From Acidimicrobiia bacterium (GTDB lineage Bacteria > Actinomycetota > Acidimicrobiia > Spongiisociales > UBA5794): 10,149 nucleotides of DNA. Where the stretch lies: contig JABDIW010000506.1 of the NCBI GenBank assembly GCA_013003515.1, positions 1 to 10,149 on the forward strand. Reading direction: 5' to 3'. Below are positions 1 to 7,127 of this stretch, piece after piece. Numbering within the stretch: position 1 is the first letter of the stretch; every line of letters begins with the position of its first letter. Below the pieces are notes generated by a model. That model saw only the letters and a list, made by a program, of their open reading frames with translations, was not told where the DNA came from and searched no databases. The position numbers were made by a program, and so were the translations under genes.

Positions 1-372
1 CTCTGCTGCCAGCCATCGATCAGGCACCATCACATCGTTCTGGCCCGGGTGGTCGATCCAGCCTCTGTCCCCGGCCTCGCCGGACCCGGCCAGCCAGGCG
101 TCGTCCTCTCCTGTCGTCACCACCACCGCTTCGTGGACGGTTGAGAACTCATCGAGGCCGGGCGCCACATCGCTGGCAGATGGCGGGCACCGGTCGAAGA
201 AGGCCTGTTGTACCCAGTGATCGCCGGCAGGGGTGGGAAGCGTCGTGGTGGAGGTCGTGGACGTGGATGTCGATGACGAGGCAACGACCGCGGTGTCGCC
301 GCTCCCACCGCACGCCGCCACGCTCAGGCACAGAGTGGCCATCACCATCCGAAGACTCACAGGTAGTCGCAC
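1..372 (-). CDS. Putative secreted lipoprotein, 3' end beyond window
   Basis: This minus-strand reading frame is open from its start to the left edge, about 124 codons, so the protein continues outside the window. The N-terminus is a lipoprotein signal: a short basic start (MRLPVSLR from the GTG at 372-370), a hydrophobic stretch and the lipobox V-A-A-C. A low-complexity Ser/Thr linker (about 13 of 14 residues Ser or Thr) follows, as is common in actinobacterial surface lipoproteins. The visible mature part is acidic, with two Trp-containing segments and no family I recognise. The start is uncertain. The GTG at 360-358 has a better-placed AGAGG 11 nt upstream but leaves only 16 residues before the Cys. 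The GTG at 372 gives a more normal 20-residue signal with two Arg. It is divergent from the DUF1801 gene. Reading frame and export signal are well supported; function is unknown. Confidence 0.72.
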   Translation of the reverse strand, partial: MRLPVSLRMVMATLCLSVAACGGSGDTAVVASSSTSTSTTSTTTLPTPAGDHWVQQAFFDRCPPSASDVAPGLDEFSTVHEAVVVTTGEDDAWLAGSGEAGDRGWIDHPGQNDVMVPDRWLAAE

Positions 373-409
373 CTCTGCATGGTGTCTTTCGACAAGCGGA
401 CACCGATAG

Positions 410-438
410 GGGACAACGCACGAGCCGACCGGTAACTT
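410..438 (+). promoter_or_regulatory. Likely leaderless promoter of the DUF1801 gene
   Basis: A -35-like GGGACA (410-415; 4 of 6 to TTGACA) lies 17 bp upstream of TAACTT (433-438), which fits the actinobacterial TANNNT -10 pattern. The ATG at 445 begins 6 nt after the -10, so transcription would start at or within a base of the start codon. There is no Shine-Dalgarno sequence in front of this ATG, which also fits a leaderless message. Inferred from sequence only. Confidence 0.5.
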
Positions 439-444
439 TGCCCT

Positions 445-858
445 ATGGCCGAGTTGAAGACCCGCAAGAACGACGGTGACGTCGACGCCTTCCTCGACGC
501 CGTCGAGGACGACCAGAAGCGCGAGGACGCCCACGCAATTCGCAAGCTGATGGCGAAGGTCACCGGTGACCAGGGTTCGATGTGGGGTCCCAGCATCGTC
601 GGGTTCGGTGAGCACCACTACACCTATGCGAGCGGTCGGGAAAACGACTGGTTCAAGGTGGGGTTCTCGCCGCGGAAACAGAACCTCACGCTCTACATCA
701 TGGACGGGTTCGCCGAGTACGGCCCTTTGCTCGAGAAGCTCGGCAAGCACAGCACCGGCAAGTCGTGTTTGTACATCAAGCGGTTGTCGGACATCGACCA
801 CGATGTGTTGCGAGACCTCGTCGAAGCATCGGTCCGTCACGTCGACTCATCCGGTTGA
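445..858 (+). CDS. DUF1801 domain-containing protein
   Basis: The 137-residue protein matches the DUF1801 family (PF08818, YdhG-like) over nearly its whole length. The N-terminal part is helical and charged, with the common DVDAFLDAVED-type opening. The centre has the W-G-x-S-I-V-G-F-G segment, followed by the family's characteristic FSPRKQNLTLYIMDGF stretch (about residues 74-89). The C-terminal part has the LGKHSTGKSCLYIKRLSDID motif (about 97-116). It has no signal peptide or membrane segment, so it is probably cytosolic. The biochemical role of the family is not established and I assign none. The ATG at 445 has no Shine-Dalgarno sequence but follows a TAACTT -10 by 6 nt, supporting a leaderless start. 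The rhomboid gene begins 4 nt after its stop, so the two are probably co-transcribed. Confidence 0.92.
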   Translation: MAELKTRKNDGDVDAFLDAVEDDQKREDAHAIRKLMAKVTGDQGSMWGPSIVGFGEHHYTYASGRENDWFKVGFSPRKQNLTLYIMDGFAEYGPLLEKLGKHSTGKSCLYIKRLSDIDHDVLRDLVEASVRHVDSSG

Positions 859-862
859 GCGC

Positions 863-1456
863 ATGACGACTGAGACCCGCCAGCCGGGAGCCCTCGAACG
901 CGCCGCAGTCATCCTTGGCGTGTTGGTGGCAGCGCTGTGGGTCATCGAGATCCTCGACACGTTCGCCTTTTCCGACGGGTTGGAGCGGCATGGGATCCGC
1001 CCCCGGGCCTGGTCGGGGCTCGACGGCGTGGTGTGGGCCCCGTTCCTCCATGGCACGTTTGGTCATCTCATCTCGAACACGGTGCCTTTGCTCGTACTCG
1101 GGGGCCTGGTGATGACATCGGGGGCCATCCGCTGGCTTCAGGTCACGGCGATCGTCGCGCTCGCAGGCGGACTCCTCACGTGGCTCTTCGCCTTCTCCGG
1201 CAACTCCATTCACATCGGTGCCAGCGGGGTGATCTTCGGCTACCTCGGGTATCTGCTCGCCTCGGCGTTCTTCGAGCGCAGCATCCGCGCCGTCGTCATC
1301 GCAGTGATCGTGGGTGTGGTCTACGGAGGAGGTCTCCTGGTGGGATTCCTGCCTCGGCCCGGGATCTCATGGGAAGGTCACCTCTTCGGGTTCCTGGCCG
1401 GCGTCGGCACCGCCTGGGCGTTTGGTCGAAGGACCGGGAACTCGAACGCAGCTTGA
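863..1456 (+). CDS. Rhomboid-family intramembrane serine protease
   Basis: This 197-residue protein has about six hydrophobic segments (roughly residues 11-31, 65-85, 94-112, 117-136, 141-161, 171-188), the minimal bacterial rhomboid core. The catalytic serine is Ser121 in the GASG motif. The partner histidine is His173 in the E-G-H-L-F-G-F segment of the last helix. The second-helix H-G-x-F-x-H-L-x-S-N motif is present (His68, Asn72), supplying the usual oxyanion-side residues. It should therefore cleave transmembrane substrates within the cytoplasmic membrane; the substrate is unknown. The reading frame is open upstream to 566, but that stretch overlaps the DUF1801 gene and is not rhomboid-like. 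The ATG at 863, 4 nt after the upstream stop, gives a normal N-terminus. No clear Shine-Dalgarno is seen, so translation probably depends on coupling with the upstream gene. Confidence 0.93.
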   Translation: MTTETRQPGALERAAVILGVLVAALWVIEILDTFAFSDGLERHGIRPRAWSGLDGVVWAPFLHGTFGHLISNTVPLLVLGGLVMTSGAIRWLQVTAIVALAGGLLTWLFAFSGNSIHIGASGVIFGYLGYLLASAFFERSIRAVVIAVIVGVVYGGGLLVGFLPRPGISWEGHLFGFLAGVGTAWAFGRRTGNSNAA

Positions 1457-1472
1457 TGAGTTGATAACCCCA

Positions 1473-3029
1473 ATGCCTTCCACGATTCCCCGCCGCCTCG
1501 GCGCGGCCGCCGGCGCTGTCGCCGCCGCGGTCTCCCTTGCTGTGGGCGAGTTGATCGCCGGGTGGCTGTTCGATGCGCCCTCGCTCGTCGTGGCCGTGGG
1601 GGATTGGGTCATCGACACCGCTCCGCCTGCGGTCAAGGACTGGGCCATCGCCGCTCTGGGTACTGCGGACAAGCCTGCCCTGGTCATCGGGATCACCGTG
1701 TTCTCGCTCGCCTTTGGTGCAGTCCTCGGAATCATCTCCCGGGTCGACCTCAGGGTCGGCGTCGGCGGCTTTCTGTTCTTCGGCCTTGTCGGCCTGTTTG
1801 CCGGGCTGCGCAGCCCGCTGGCCTCGACGATTCCCACAGCCTTCTCCGTGGTTGTCGCCGTCTCGGCGGGGATCGCATCACTGGTGTGGCTGATCCGCGG
1901 GCTGCAAAGGGTCTCTGATGTGCCCAGCCCCGATGGGTCATGGACCCGACGTGGCTTCCTCACTGCAGTCGGTGGTCTGGCCACGCTGGCGGCAGCTACG
2001 GCTGTCCTGGGCCGGGCACTGGCCGGGCGAGTCCGGCAAGCCGTCACGTCTCGCCTCGACGTTGTCCTTCCCCGCCCTGTGGACGGAGCTCCCGCCATCC
2101 CGGCGGACGCCGACCTCGGTCCCGCCGATCCGGAGCTCGAGGAGCTCGCCTCCCTCGTCGTCTCCAATGTCGACTTCTATCGGATCGACACCGCCCTCAC
2201 CGTTCCCAGGGTCGATCTCGAATCGTGGACCCTGAAGGTTTCGGGCCTCGTCGACCGGCCCTATGAGATGACCTTCGACGAGTTGGCTTCGTTGCCGATG
2301 GTCGAGCGCTACGTCACCCTGTCCTGTGTATCGAACGAGGTCGGTGGCGATCTCGTCGGCAACGCCAAGTGGCTCGGTGTCCCGCTGTCTGAGGTGCTCG
2401 AGCGCGCCGGTGTTCAGGCCGGCGCCGAACAGGTGGTGGGGCGATCCGTCGACGACTTCACAGTTGGCTTCCCCATCGAGGCTGCGTTCGACGGTAGAGA
2501 GGCCCTCGTCGCCATCGGCATGAACGACGAACCTCTTCCCTTCGCTCACGGTTTTCCCGCTCGGCTCGTCGTTTCCGGGCTCTACGGGTATGTGTCTGCG
2601 ACCAAGTGGCTGTCAGAGATCGAGCTCACGACCTGGGATGGCTTCGACGCCTACTGGGTCCCGCGTGGTTGGTCCAAGAAGGGGCCGATCAAGCTGCAGT
2701 CCCGTATCGACGTCCCGGCACGCAACACCGCATACGACCCGGGCCCGGTCACCCTCGCCGGTGTTGCCTGGGCTCCCAACACCGGGGTTGGTGGCGTCGA
2801 GGTGCAACTGGGGGCGGATGGAGAGTGGGTGCAGGCCGAATTGGCGACGTCGCTGGGCAAAGACAGCTGGCGGCAATGGCGCTACGTGTGGCAGAGCCCA
2901 CCTACTGGCCAGCACGAAGTGCGGGTGCGAGCGACTGACGGAGCCGGCCGAGTCCAGACGTCGCTGCCGACTCCACCGCGGCCGGACGGTGCTCAGGGAC
3001 ATCACATGCGGGTGATCCGCGTACGCTGA
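1473..3029 (+). CDS. Membrane-anchored sulfite oxidase-type molybdopterin protein
   Basis: This 518-residue protein starts with four hydrophobic helices (about residues 11-32, 70-89, 94-112, 122-143). A twin-arginine motif follows, T-R-R-G-F-L at 158-163, leading into a fifth helix (about 164-182). The rest is an oxidoreductase molybdopterin-binding domain (about 230-390) with the T-L-S-C-V-S-N motif. Cys285 is the expected molybdenum-ligand cysteine, followed by G-G-D-L-x-G-N. The C-terminal domain (about 410-518) resembles the Ig-like Mo-co dimerisation domain of sulfite oxidases, with V-x-L-A-G-V-A-W and W-R-x-W-x-Y-x-W. The catalytic half should be exported folded by Tat and sit outside the membrane. 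The substrate is not predictable; sulfite is only one possibility. No heme or cytochrome partner gene lies adjacent. The ATG at 1473 lies 16 nt after the rhomboid stop; the frame extends upstream to 1314 only within the rhomboid gene. The Shine-Dalgarno is weak. Confidence 0.9.
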   Translation: MPSTIPRRLGAAAGAVAAAVSLAVGELIAGWLFDAPSLVVAVGDWVIDTAPPAVKDWAIAALGTADKPALVIGITVFSLAFGAVLGIISRVDLRVGVGGFLFFGLVGLFAGLRSPLASTIPTAFSVVVAVSAGIASLVWLIRGLQRVSDVPSPDGSWTRRGFLTAVGGLATLAAATAVLGRALAGRVRQAVTSRLDVVLPRPVDGAPAIPADADLGPADPELEELASLVVSNVDFYRIDTALTVPRVDLESWTLKVSGLVDRPYEMTFDELASLPMVERYVTLSCVSNEVGGDLVGNAKWLGVPLSEVLERAGVQAGAEQVVGRSVDDFTVGFPIEAAFDGREALVAIGMNDEPLPFAHGFPARLVVSGLYGYVSATKWLSEIELTTWDGFDAYWVPRGWSKKGPIKLQSRIDVPARNTAYDPGPVTLAGVAWAPNTGVGGVEVQLGADGEWVQAELATSLGKDSWRQWRYVWQSPPTGQHEVRVRATDGAGRVQTSLPTPPRPDGAQGHHMRVIRVR

Positions 3030-3064
3030 TCGCCAAACGGCAACGTACCGGGGACGCCTGGCCC

Positions 3065-3129
3065 TATAGACAGAGCCGTGTTGTCGGCCAGTATTGGGGC
3101 CACAACGAATCTGAAATCCGAGAGGGAGC
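3065..3129 (+). promoter_or_regulatory. ppdK leader: weak -10 candidate and Shine-Dalgarno
   Basis: The 108-bp gap before ppdK contains TATAGA at 3065-3070 as a possible -10; I see no convincing -35 at 16-18 bp upstream. The purine-rich GAGGGAG at 3122-3128 lies 9 nt before the ATG at 3138 and is a good ribosome-binding site. It decides the ppdK start in favour of 3138 over the in-frame GTG at 3078. The promoter part is weak; the ribosome-binding site is solid. Confidence 0.45.
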
Positions 3130-3137
3130 TCAACACC

Positions 3138-5846
3138 ATGGAGACGTGGGTCTACGCATTCGATCAAGTTGCCGATGCCGAAAAGGCTGTAGACGGTGAT
3201 TGGGAAGAGGTCCGGGCCTTGCTCGGAGGGAAGGGCGCCAACCTCGGCGAGATGACGAGGATCGACATCCCGGTGCCACCGGGCTTCACCGTCACCACGC
3301 GGGCTTGCCTTGCCTACCTCGATGCCAACGAGGAGTTCCCCGAGGGTCTGTGGGAGCAGGTGCTCGACCGACTGGCGCACATCGAGAAGCTCACCGGCAA
3401 GACGTTCGGTGATCCGGACAACCCGCTGCTCGTCTCGTCGCGTTCGGGCGCCAAGTTCTCGATGCCCGGGATGATGGACACCGTCCTCAACATCGGCCTC
3501 AACCGCACCGTCATCGACGGGATGATCAAGCTCACCGGCGACGCCCACTTCGTGTGGGACTCGTACCGCAGGCTCATCCAGATGTTTGGCTCGGTCGTGC
3601 TCGGCCATCGTGACGAGATCTTCGAGCGGGTGCTCGACAAGGCCCGCGCCCAGCGTGGAGTCGCCACCGACTCCGAGCTGACCGCCGAGGAGCTCGAGGC
3701 TGTCGCCGGGGAGTTCCGCGAGTTGGTTTCCGGCTTCCCGGACGATCCCCACGAACAGCTCAAGCTCGCCATCGAAGCCGTCTTCAAGTCGTGGAACGGC
3801 AAACGTGCCATCGACTACCGGAACGCCGCAGGCATCGCTCACGACCTGGGCACCGCCGTCAACATCCAGACGATGGTCTTCGGGAACATGGGCGACGACT
3901 CCGCCACGGGCGTGGCCATGTCACGCAATGCCACCAACGGTGAGCCCCACATCGAGGGCGACTACCTCATCAATGCCCAGGGTGAGGACGTCGTTGCCGG
4001 CATTCGCGCCACGAAGCCCATGGCCCAGCTCGCCGACGAGATGCCGGAGATGAATGCCGAGTTCTCGGCGATCGCCAAGCACCTCGAGTCCCACTACCGC
4101 GAGATGCAGGACATGGAGTTCACCGTGGAGCGCGGCAAGCTGTGGCTGCTGCAGACCCGGGACGGGAAACGCACGGCTCAGGCTGCCGTTCGGATCGCCG
4201 CCGACCTCGTCGATGAGGGGCTCATCACCAAGAAGGAAGCCGTCACCCGCGTCTCGCCAGAGCAGGTCGACTTCTTTCTCCATCCGCAGTTCAGCAACGA
4301 GTCCATCGCCGACTCCACTTCGATCGCCACCGGTCTCAACGTGTCGCCCGGTGCCGCCGTCGGGGTGGCTGCGCTCGATGCCGACGTCGCCGAGGAGTGG
4401 GCCAAAGCAGGTCGCTCCGTGATCATGGTGCGACCCGAGACGAAGCCTGACGACGTGCACGGGATGCTGGCTGCTGCCGGAATCCTGACCAGCCGCGGCG
4501 GCCGGACATCGCATGCCGCTCTGGTCGCCCGCCAGTTCGGCAAGCCGGCCGTGGTCGGTGTCGCCGAGATGGAGCTCGACCTCAACGAGCGGATGATCCG
4601 CATCGGTGACCTGGAGATCGAGGAGGGTCAGCCCATCTCGATCGACGGGACCACCGGCGAGGTGTACCTGGGTGAGTTGGAGACGGTCGTTCCCGACCTA
4701 TCCGATCCCTGGCTGATGAGAATCCTCGAGTGGTCGGACGAGTTCCGGCAGCTCGGAGTCCTCACCAACGCCGACTACCCGGTGGATGCCCAGCGTGCCC
4801 GCACGTACGGCGCCGAGGGCATCGGCCTGTGTCGCACCGAGCACATGTTCTTCGAGACGCAGCGCCTGCCGATCGTCCAGCAGATGATCACGGCCGACTC
4901 GGCCACCGTGCGCCGCGAGGCACTCGACAAGCTGCTTCCGTTCCAGAGGGAGGACTTCGCCGGGCTGTTCCGGGCCATGGACGGCCTGCCCGTGATCATC
5001 CGGCTCATCGACCCGCCGCTGCACGAGTTCCTGCCCAGCTTCGAGGATCTCACCCATGATCTGGCGGATCACAAGATCCGCCTGACGCATGCCGAAACCC
5101 TCGACGAGATCGACTCGATGCTCCACAAGGTGGAAGCCGAAGAGGACATGCTCGACAGGGTCGAGTCGCTGCGTGAGGCCAATCCGATGCTGGGTCTGCG
5201 TGGCGTGCGGCTGGGGATCTTGATCCCGGACCTCACCCGGATGCAGGTGCGGGCGATCTTCGAGGCGGCCATCGATGTCGCCGCCGAAGGCGTTGTCGTG
5301 AAACCGAAGATCATGATCCCGCTCACGAGCCATGTGAACGAGCTGGAAACCCAGCGTGGCGTCCTCGAGGAGGAGGCCAAGGAAGTCATGGCGGAGAAGG
5401 GCGCCACCATCGACTACCAGTTCGGCACGATGATCGAGGTGCCGCGTGCTGCCATGACCGCGGGTCAGATCGCCGAGTACGCCGAGTTCTTCTCGTTCGG
5501 AACCAACGACCTCACCCAGACGACGTTCGGCATCAGCCGTGACGACGCCGAGGCCGGGTTCCTGGTGGAGTACCTCGAGCGAGGGATTCTCAAGGACAAC
5601 CCGTTCGCCACCCTGGATGAGGATGGTGTCGGGGCGCTGATCGACATCGCAGTTCGTGACGGACGCAAGACGCGCGAAGGCATGGACATCGGCATCTGCG
5701 GCGAGCACGGTGGTGATCCGCAATCGATCGACCTGTGCCACCGGCTCGGGCTCGATTACGTCAGCTGCTCACCATTCCGGGTGCCGATCGCCCGGCTGTC
5801 CGCAGCACACGCAGCCATCAAGCACGAAGCGGCCGAGGACGAGTAA
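3138..5846 (+). CDS. ppdK: Pyruvate, phosphate dikinase
   Basis: The 902-residue protein has the length and domain order of bacterial PPDK, which interconverts pyruvate + ATP + Pi and phosphoenolpyruvate + AMP + PPi in the cytosol. The N-terminal ATP-grasp region begins with G-G-K-G-A-N-L-G-E-M and contains S-M-P-G-M-M-D-T-V-L-N, the W-N-G-K-R-A-I-D-Y-R segment and Q-T-M-V-F-G-N. The mobile phosphohistidine domain has T-S-R-G-G-R-T-S-H-A with catalytic His459. Thr457, two residues earlier, corresponds to the threonine phosphorylated by PPDK regulatory protein where that partner exists. The C-terminal PEP/pyruvate TIM barrel has G-L-C-R-T-E-H-M-F and ends with the C-G-E-H-G-G-D-P motif, Cys854 being the expected acid/base residue. 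Nothing essential appears missing. The start at 3138 has a good Shine-Dalgarno (3122-3128). No regulatory-protein gene is in the window. It converges with the next gene across 32 bp. Confidence 0.97.
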   Translation: METWVYAFDQVADAEKAVDGDWEEVRALLGGKGANLGEMTRIDIPVPPGFTVTTRACLAYLDANEEFPEGLWEQVLDRLAHIEKLTGKTFGDPDNPLLVSSRSGAKFSMPGMMDTVLNIGLNRTVIDGMIKLTGDAHFVWDSYRRLIQMFGSVVLGHRDEIFERVLDKARAQRGVATDSELTAEELEAVAGEFRELVSGFPDDPHEQLKLAIEAVFKSWNGKRAIDYRNAAGIAHDLGTAVNIQTMVFGNMGDDSATGVAMSRNATNGEPHIEGDYLINAQGEDVVAGIRATKPMAQLADEMPEMNAEFSAIAKHLESHYREMQDMEFTVERGKLWLLQTRDGKRTAQAAVRIAADLVDEGLITKKEAVTRVSPEQVDFFLHPQFSNESIADSTSIATGLNVSPGAAVGVAALDADVAEEWAKAGRSVIMVRPETKPDDVHGMLAAAGILTSRGGRTSHAALVARQFGKPAVVGVAEMELDLNERMIRIGDLEIEEGQPISIDGTTGEVYLGELETVVPDLSDPWLMRILEWSDEFRQLGVLTNADYPVDAQRARTYGAEGIGLCRTEHMFFETQRLPIVQQMITADSATVRREALDKLLPFQREDFAGLFRAMDGLPVIIRLIDPPLHEFLPSFEDLTHDLADHKIRLTHAETLDEIDSMLHKVEAEEDMLDRVESLREANPMLGLRGVRLGILIPDLTRMQVRAIFEAAIDVAAEGVVVKPKIMIPLTSHVNELETQRGVLEEEAKEVMAEKGATIDYQFGTMIEVPRAAMTAGQIAEYAEFFSFGTNDLTQTTFGISRDDAEAGFLVEYLERGILKDNPFATLDEDGVGALIDIAVRDGRKTREGMDIGICGEHGGDPQSIDLCHRLGLDYVSCSPFRVPIARLSAAHAAIKHEAAEDE

Positions 5847-5878
5847 CCGGCGGGCCGATCTCGACCGGAGGTTGACGC

Positions 5879-6406
5879 TCAGCCGCCGCAGTTGAGTTCG
5901 ACGCGGGCACCGTTCTCGATGGCGAGTGCCTCGAGGACGATGCAGGTGCGGTCGAAGTCGACGATGAGCGCCGCCGCTTGCGATTGGCCGACGGCGGTCT
6001 GGAGCACCTCGAGCTGGTCGATGTCGGTCAGCTCGGTGCCCAGGGCTTCGAGCGCCGTCACCAATTGGCTGCCGATGTCGATGGTCTCGGCGTGCTCGTC
6101 GACGGCTTCGGCAGGAGGGTTGATGGCGGCCAGGTCTGCCACGAAGTCCCGGGTGATGACAACCCCGTCGCTGTAGAGCTGCTTGAGGGCGACCACCAGG
6201 TCCGCATCGAAGGTGCCGTCGTCTGCGCTCTGGTCGAGGCCTGCTTCGGATGCGGTCTCTGCCTCGTCGAGGCGCTCGTTGTATCGCTCGGCAGCGGCCT
6301 GGACCTGGTCGAAGTAGGACTGGATCTCGGCGTCCGCCGGCGTTGTGGTGGTACATGCGGTCGTCAGGACCACGAGACCGATGACGAGGGCGATCCGTCG
6401 CATCAT
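5879..6406 (-). CDS. Small putative lipoprotein
   Basis: The 175-residue protein starts with a basic n-region (MMRRIAL), a hydrophobic core and L-T-T-A-C. Cys18 is the likely lipidated residue, although the lipobox is not ideal because Thr rather than Leu is at -3. The mature part is acidic and predicted helical, rich in Ala, Glu and Asp. It ends with a C-x-x-L-E-A-L-A...V-E-L-N-C-G-G pattern (Cys155, Cys173), a tail I associate with uncharacterised actinobacterial lipoproteins; the two Cys could form a disulfide outside the cell. No function can be given. The start ATG at 6406-6404 overlaps the upstream stop as ATGA, so translation is probably coupled to the DinB-family gene; a second ATG follows directly. 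It converges with ppdK. Confidence 0.85.
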   Translation of the reverse strand: MMRRIALVIGLVVLTTACTTTTPADAEIQSYFDQVQAAAERYNERLDEAETASEAGLDQSADDGTFDADLVVALKQLYSDGVVITRDFVADLAAINPPAEAVDEHAETIDIGSQLVTALEALGTELTDIDQLEVLQTAVGQSQAAALIVDFDRTCIVLEALAIENGARVELNCGG

Positions 6407-7074
6407 TCGACGAGGTCCGTTGTCGGGAGTTCGAAGGCGCCGAGATGCGGCAGGTAGGCGGCGGGATCGCCCGACCAGTCCAGCTGCGCCATCTGGCTCA
6501 GCGTGCGCCGGGCCATGAAGGTGCGCGCCAGTTCGTAGCGATCTCCTGTGAGATCGATCGCTGGTTCGCCCATGGTGCCCAGCGTGAACACTTTGGGTGC
6601 GCCGGGGATGGTGAGTGCGATAGGCGGCAAGCCCACAGCGTCGAGACGAGGACCCACCCCGATCGCCGACTTGAGGGTCAGTTCGAGGCCATCACCGTCT
6701 CGAACTCCCTTCATCCCGACGGCGCCACGAACGTCCTGTTCGTGTGTCCACAGATCCATGACGACGAGCGCCAGGTTCTTGCCGACCTTGGCCAACAGTT
6801 CTTCGAGCTTCGGCCCGAGCTCGCGCCACTCGTCGCAGACCTCGGTGATCGTCTTGTCCCGCCGGCTCGTCACCTGCTCGGCAGTGCGGTCGGACCCGGA
6901 GGCGGGGATGCCCTCCAGGACGTCGGCGGCGATGCCGGTGACGTGAGCGACGGTGTCCTGGACCGTCCAGGCCGGACAGGCGGGAACGATGGTCGCCAGC
7001 CGGTCCGGGTCGAGGCCGCGGGCCAGCTCCGTGAGGCGGACCCGGCTCTCGTTGTAGATCTGTGCGAAGTCCAT
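6403..7074 (-). CDS. Maleylpyruvate isomerase-family (DinB-fold, mycothiol-type) protein
   Basis: The 223-residue protein has the architecture of the actinobacterial mycothiol-dependent maleylpyruvate isomerase (MDMPI) family. The N-terminal four-helix DinB-like metal-binding domain carries the signature C-P-A-W-T-V-Q-D-T-V-A-H-V. His44 is a predicted metal ligand, and D-L-W-T-H-E-Q-D-V-R supplies Asp107 and His111. Characterised MDMPI uses His-Glu-His for zinc, so Asp replaces Glu here. The C-terminal part (about 135-215) fits the family's second domain, ending near L-T-G-D-R-Y-E-L-A-R-T-F. Family members are mostly uncharacterised thiol-dependent enzymes, and no aromatic-degradation genes are nearby, so true maleylpyruvate isomerase activity should not be assumed. 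It has no signal peptide. The ATG at 7074 lacks a Shine-Dalgarno, but TACCCT lies 8 nt upstream, compatible with leaderless initiation. The downstream lipoprotein gene overlaps by 4 bp. Confidence 0.88.
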   Translation of the reverse strand: MDFAQIYNESRVRLTELARGLDPDRLATIVPACPAWTVQDTVAHVTGIAADVLEGIPASGSDRTAEQVTSRRDKTITEVCDEWRELGPKLEELLAKVGKNLALVVMDLWTHEQDVRGAVGMKGVRDGDGLELTLKSAIGVGPRLDAVGLPPIALTIPGAPKVFTLGTMGEPAIDLTGDRYELARTFMARRTLSQMAQLDWSGDPAAYLPHLGAFELPTTDLVE

Positions 7075-7127
7075 GGCGGGGCAGGGTAGAGCGACTCGTG
7101 GAAGCGGTCGCCCGGTAGCGTCCGTCG
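7075..7127. promoter_or_regulatory. Compact divergent promoter region
   Basis: Only 53 bp separate the two divergent start codons. On the plus strand TAGCGT (7116-7121) ends 6 nt before the GTG at 7128. On the minus strand TACCCT (7083-7088 on the complement) ends 8 nt before the ATG at 7074. Both fit TANNNT -10 elements of leaderless genes, and neither start has a Shine-Dalgarno. I find no good -35 for either, so the calls rest on spacing and the -10 pattern. Confidence 0.4.

Noticed and set aside
484..510. Shared GACGCCTTCCTCG string between the DUF1801 gene and the repeat region near 9224
   Set aside because: It is 13 bp in codon-biased GC-rich sequence with no extension on either side, best explained by chance.
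566..862. Longer N-terminus for the rhomboid
   Set aside because: The extra 99 codons overlap the DUF1801 gene in another frame and are Ser/Arg/Thr-rich out-of-frame sequence; ATG 863 gives a normal rhomboid.
3078..3137. Longer ppdK start at GTG 3078
   Set aside because: It adds 20 residues not expected for the family. The strong Shine-Dalgarno at 3122-3128 points to ATG 3138.
2613..3842. Minus-strand open frame of 409 codons across the molybdenum protein end and ppdK start
   Set aside because: It is antisense to two well-supported genes and to the gap between them, with no family motif and no plausible start region.
4698..5741. Long minus-strand open frame (347 codons) antisense to ppdK
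   Set aside because: It lies wholly inside ppdK, whose frame shows all catalytic motifs. The antisense translation is low-complexity, rich in His, Arg, Asp and Gly, as expected for a shadow in high-GC DNA.
5847..5878. Terminator between ppdK and the converging lipoprotein gene
   Set aside because: The 32 bp contain only short, imperfect CCGG/CGGCC complementarity and no T-run, so I see no convincing hairpin.
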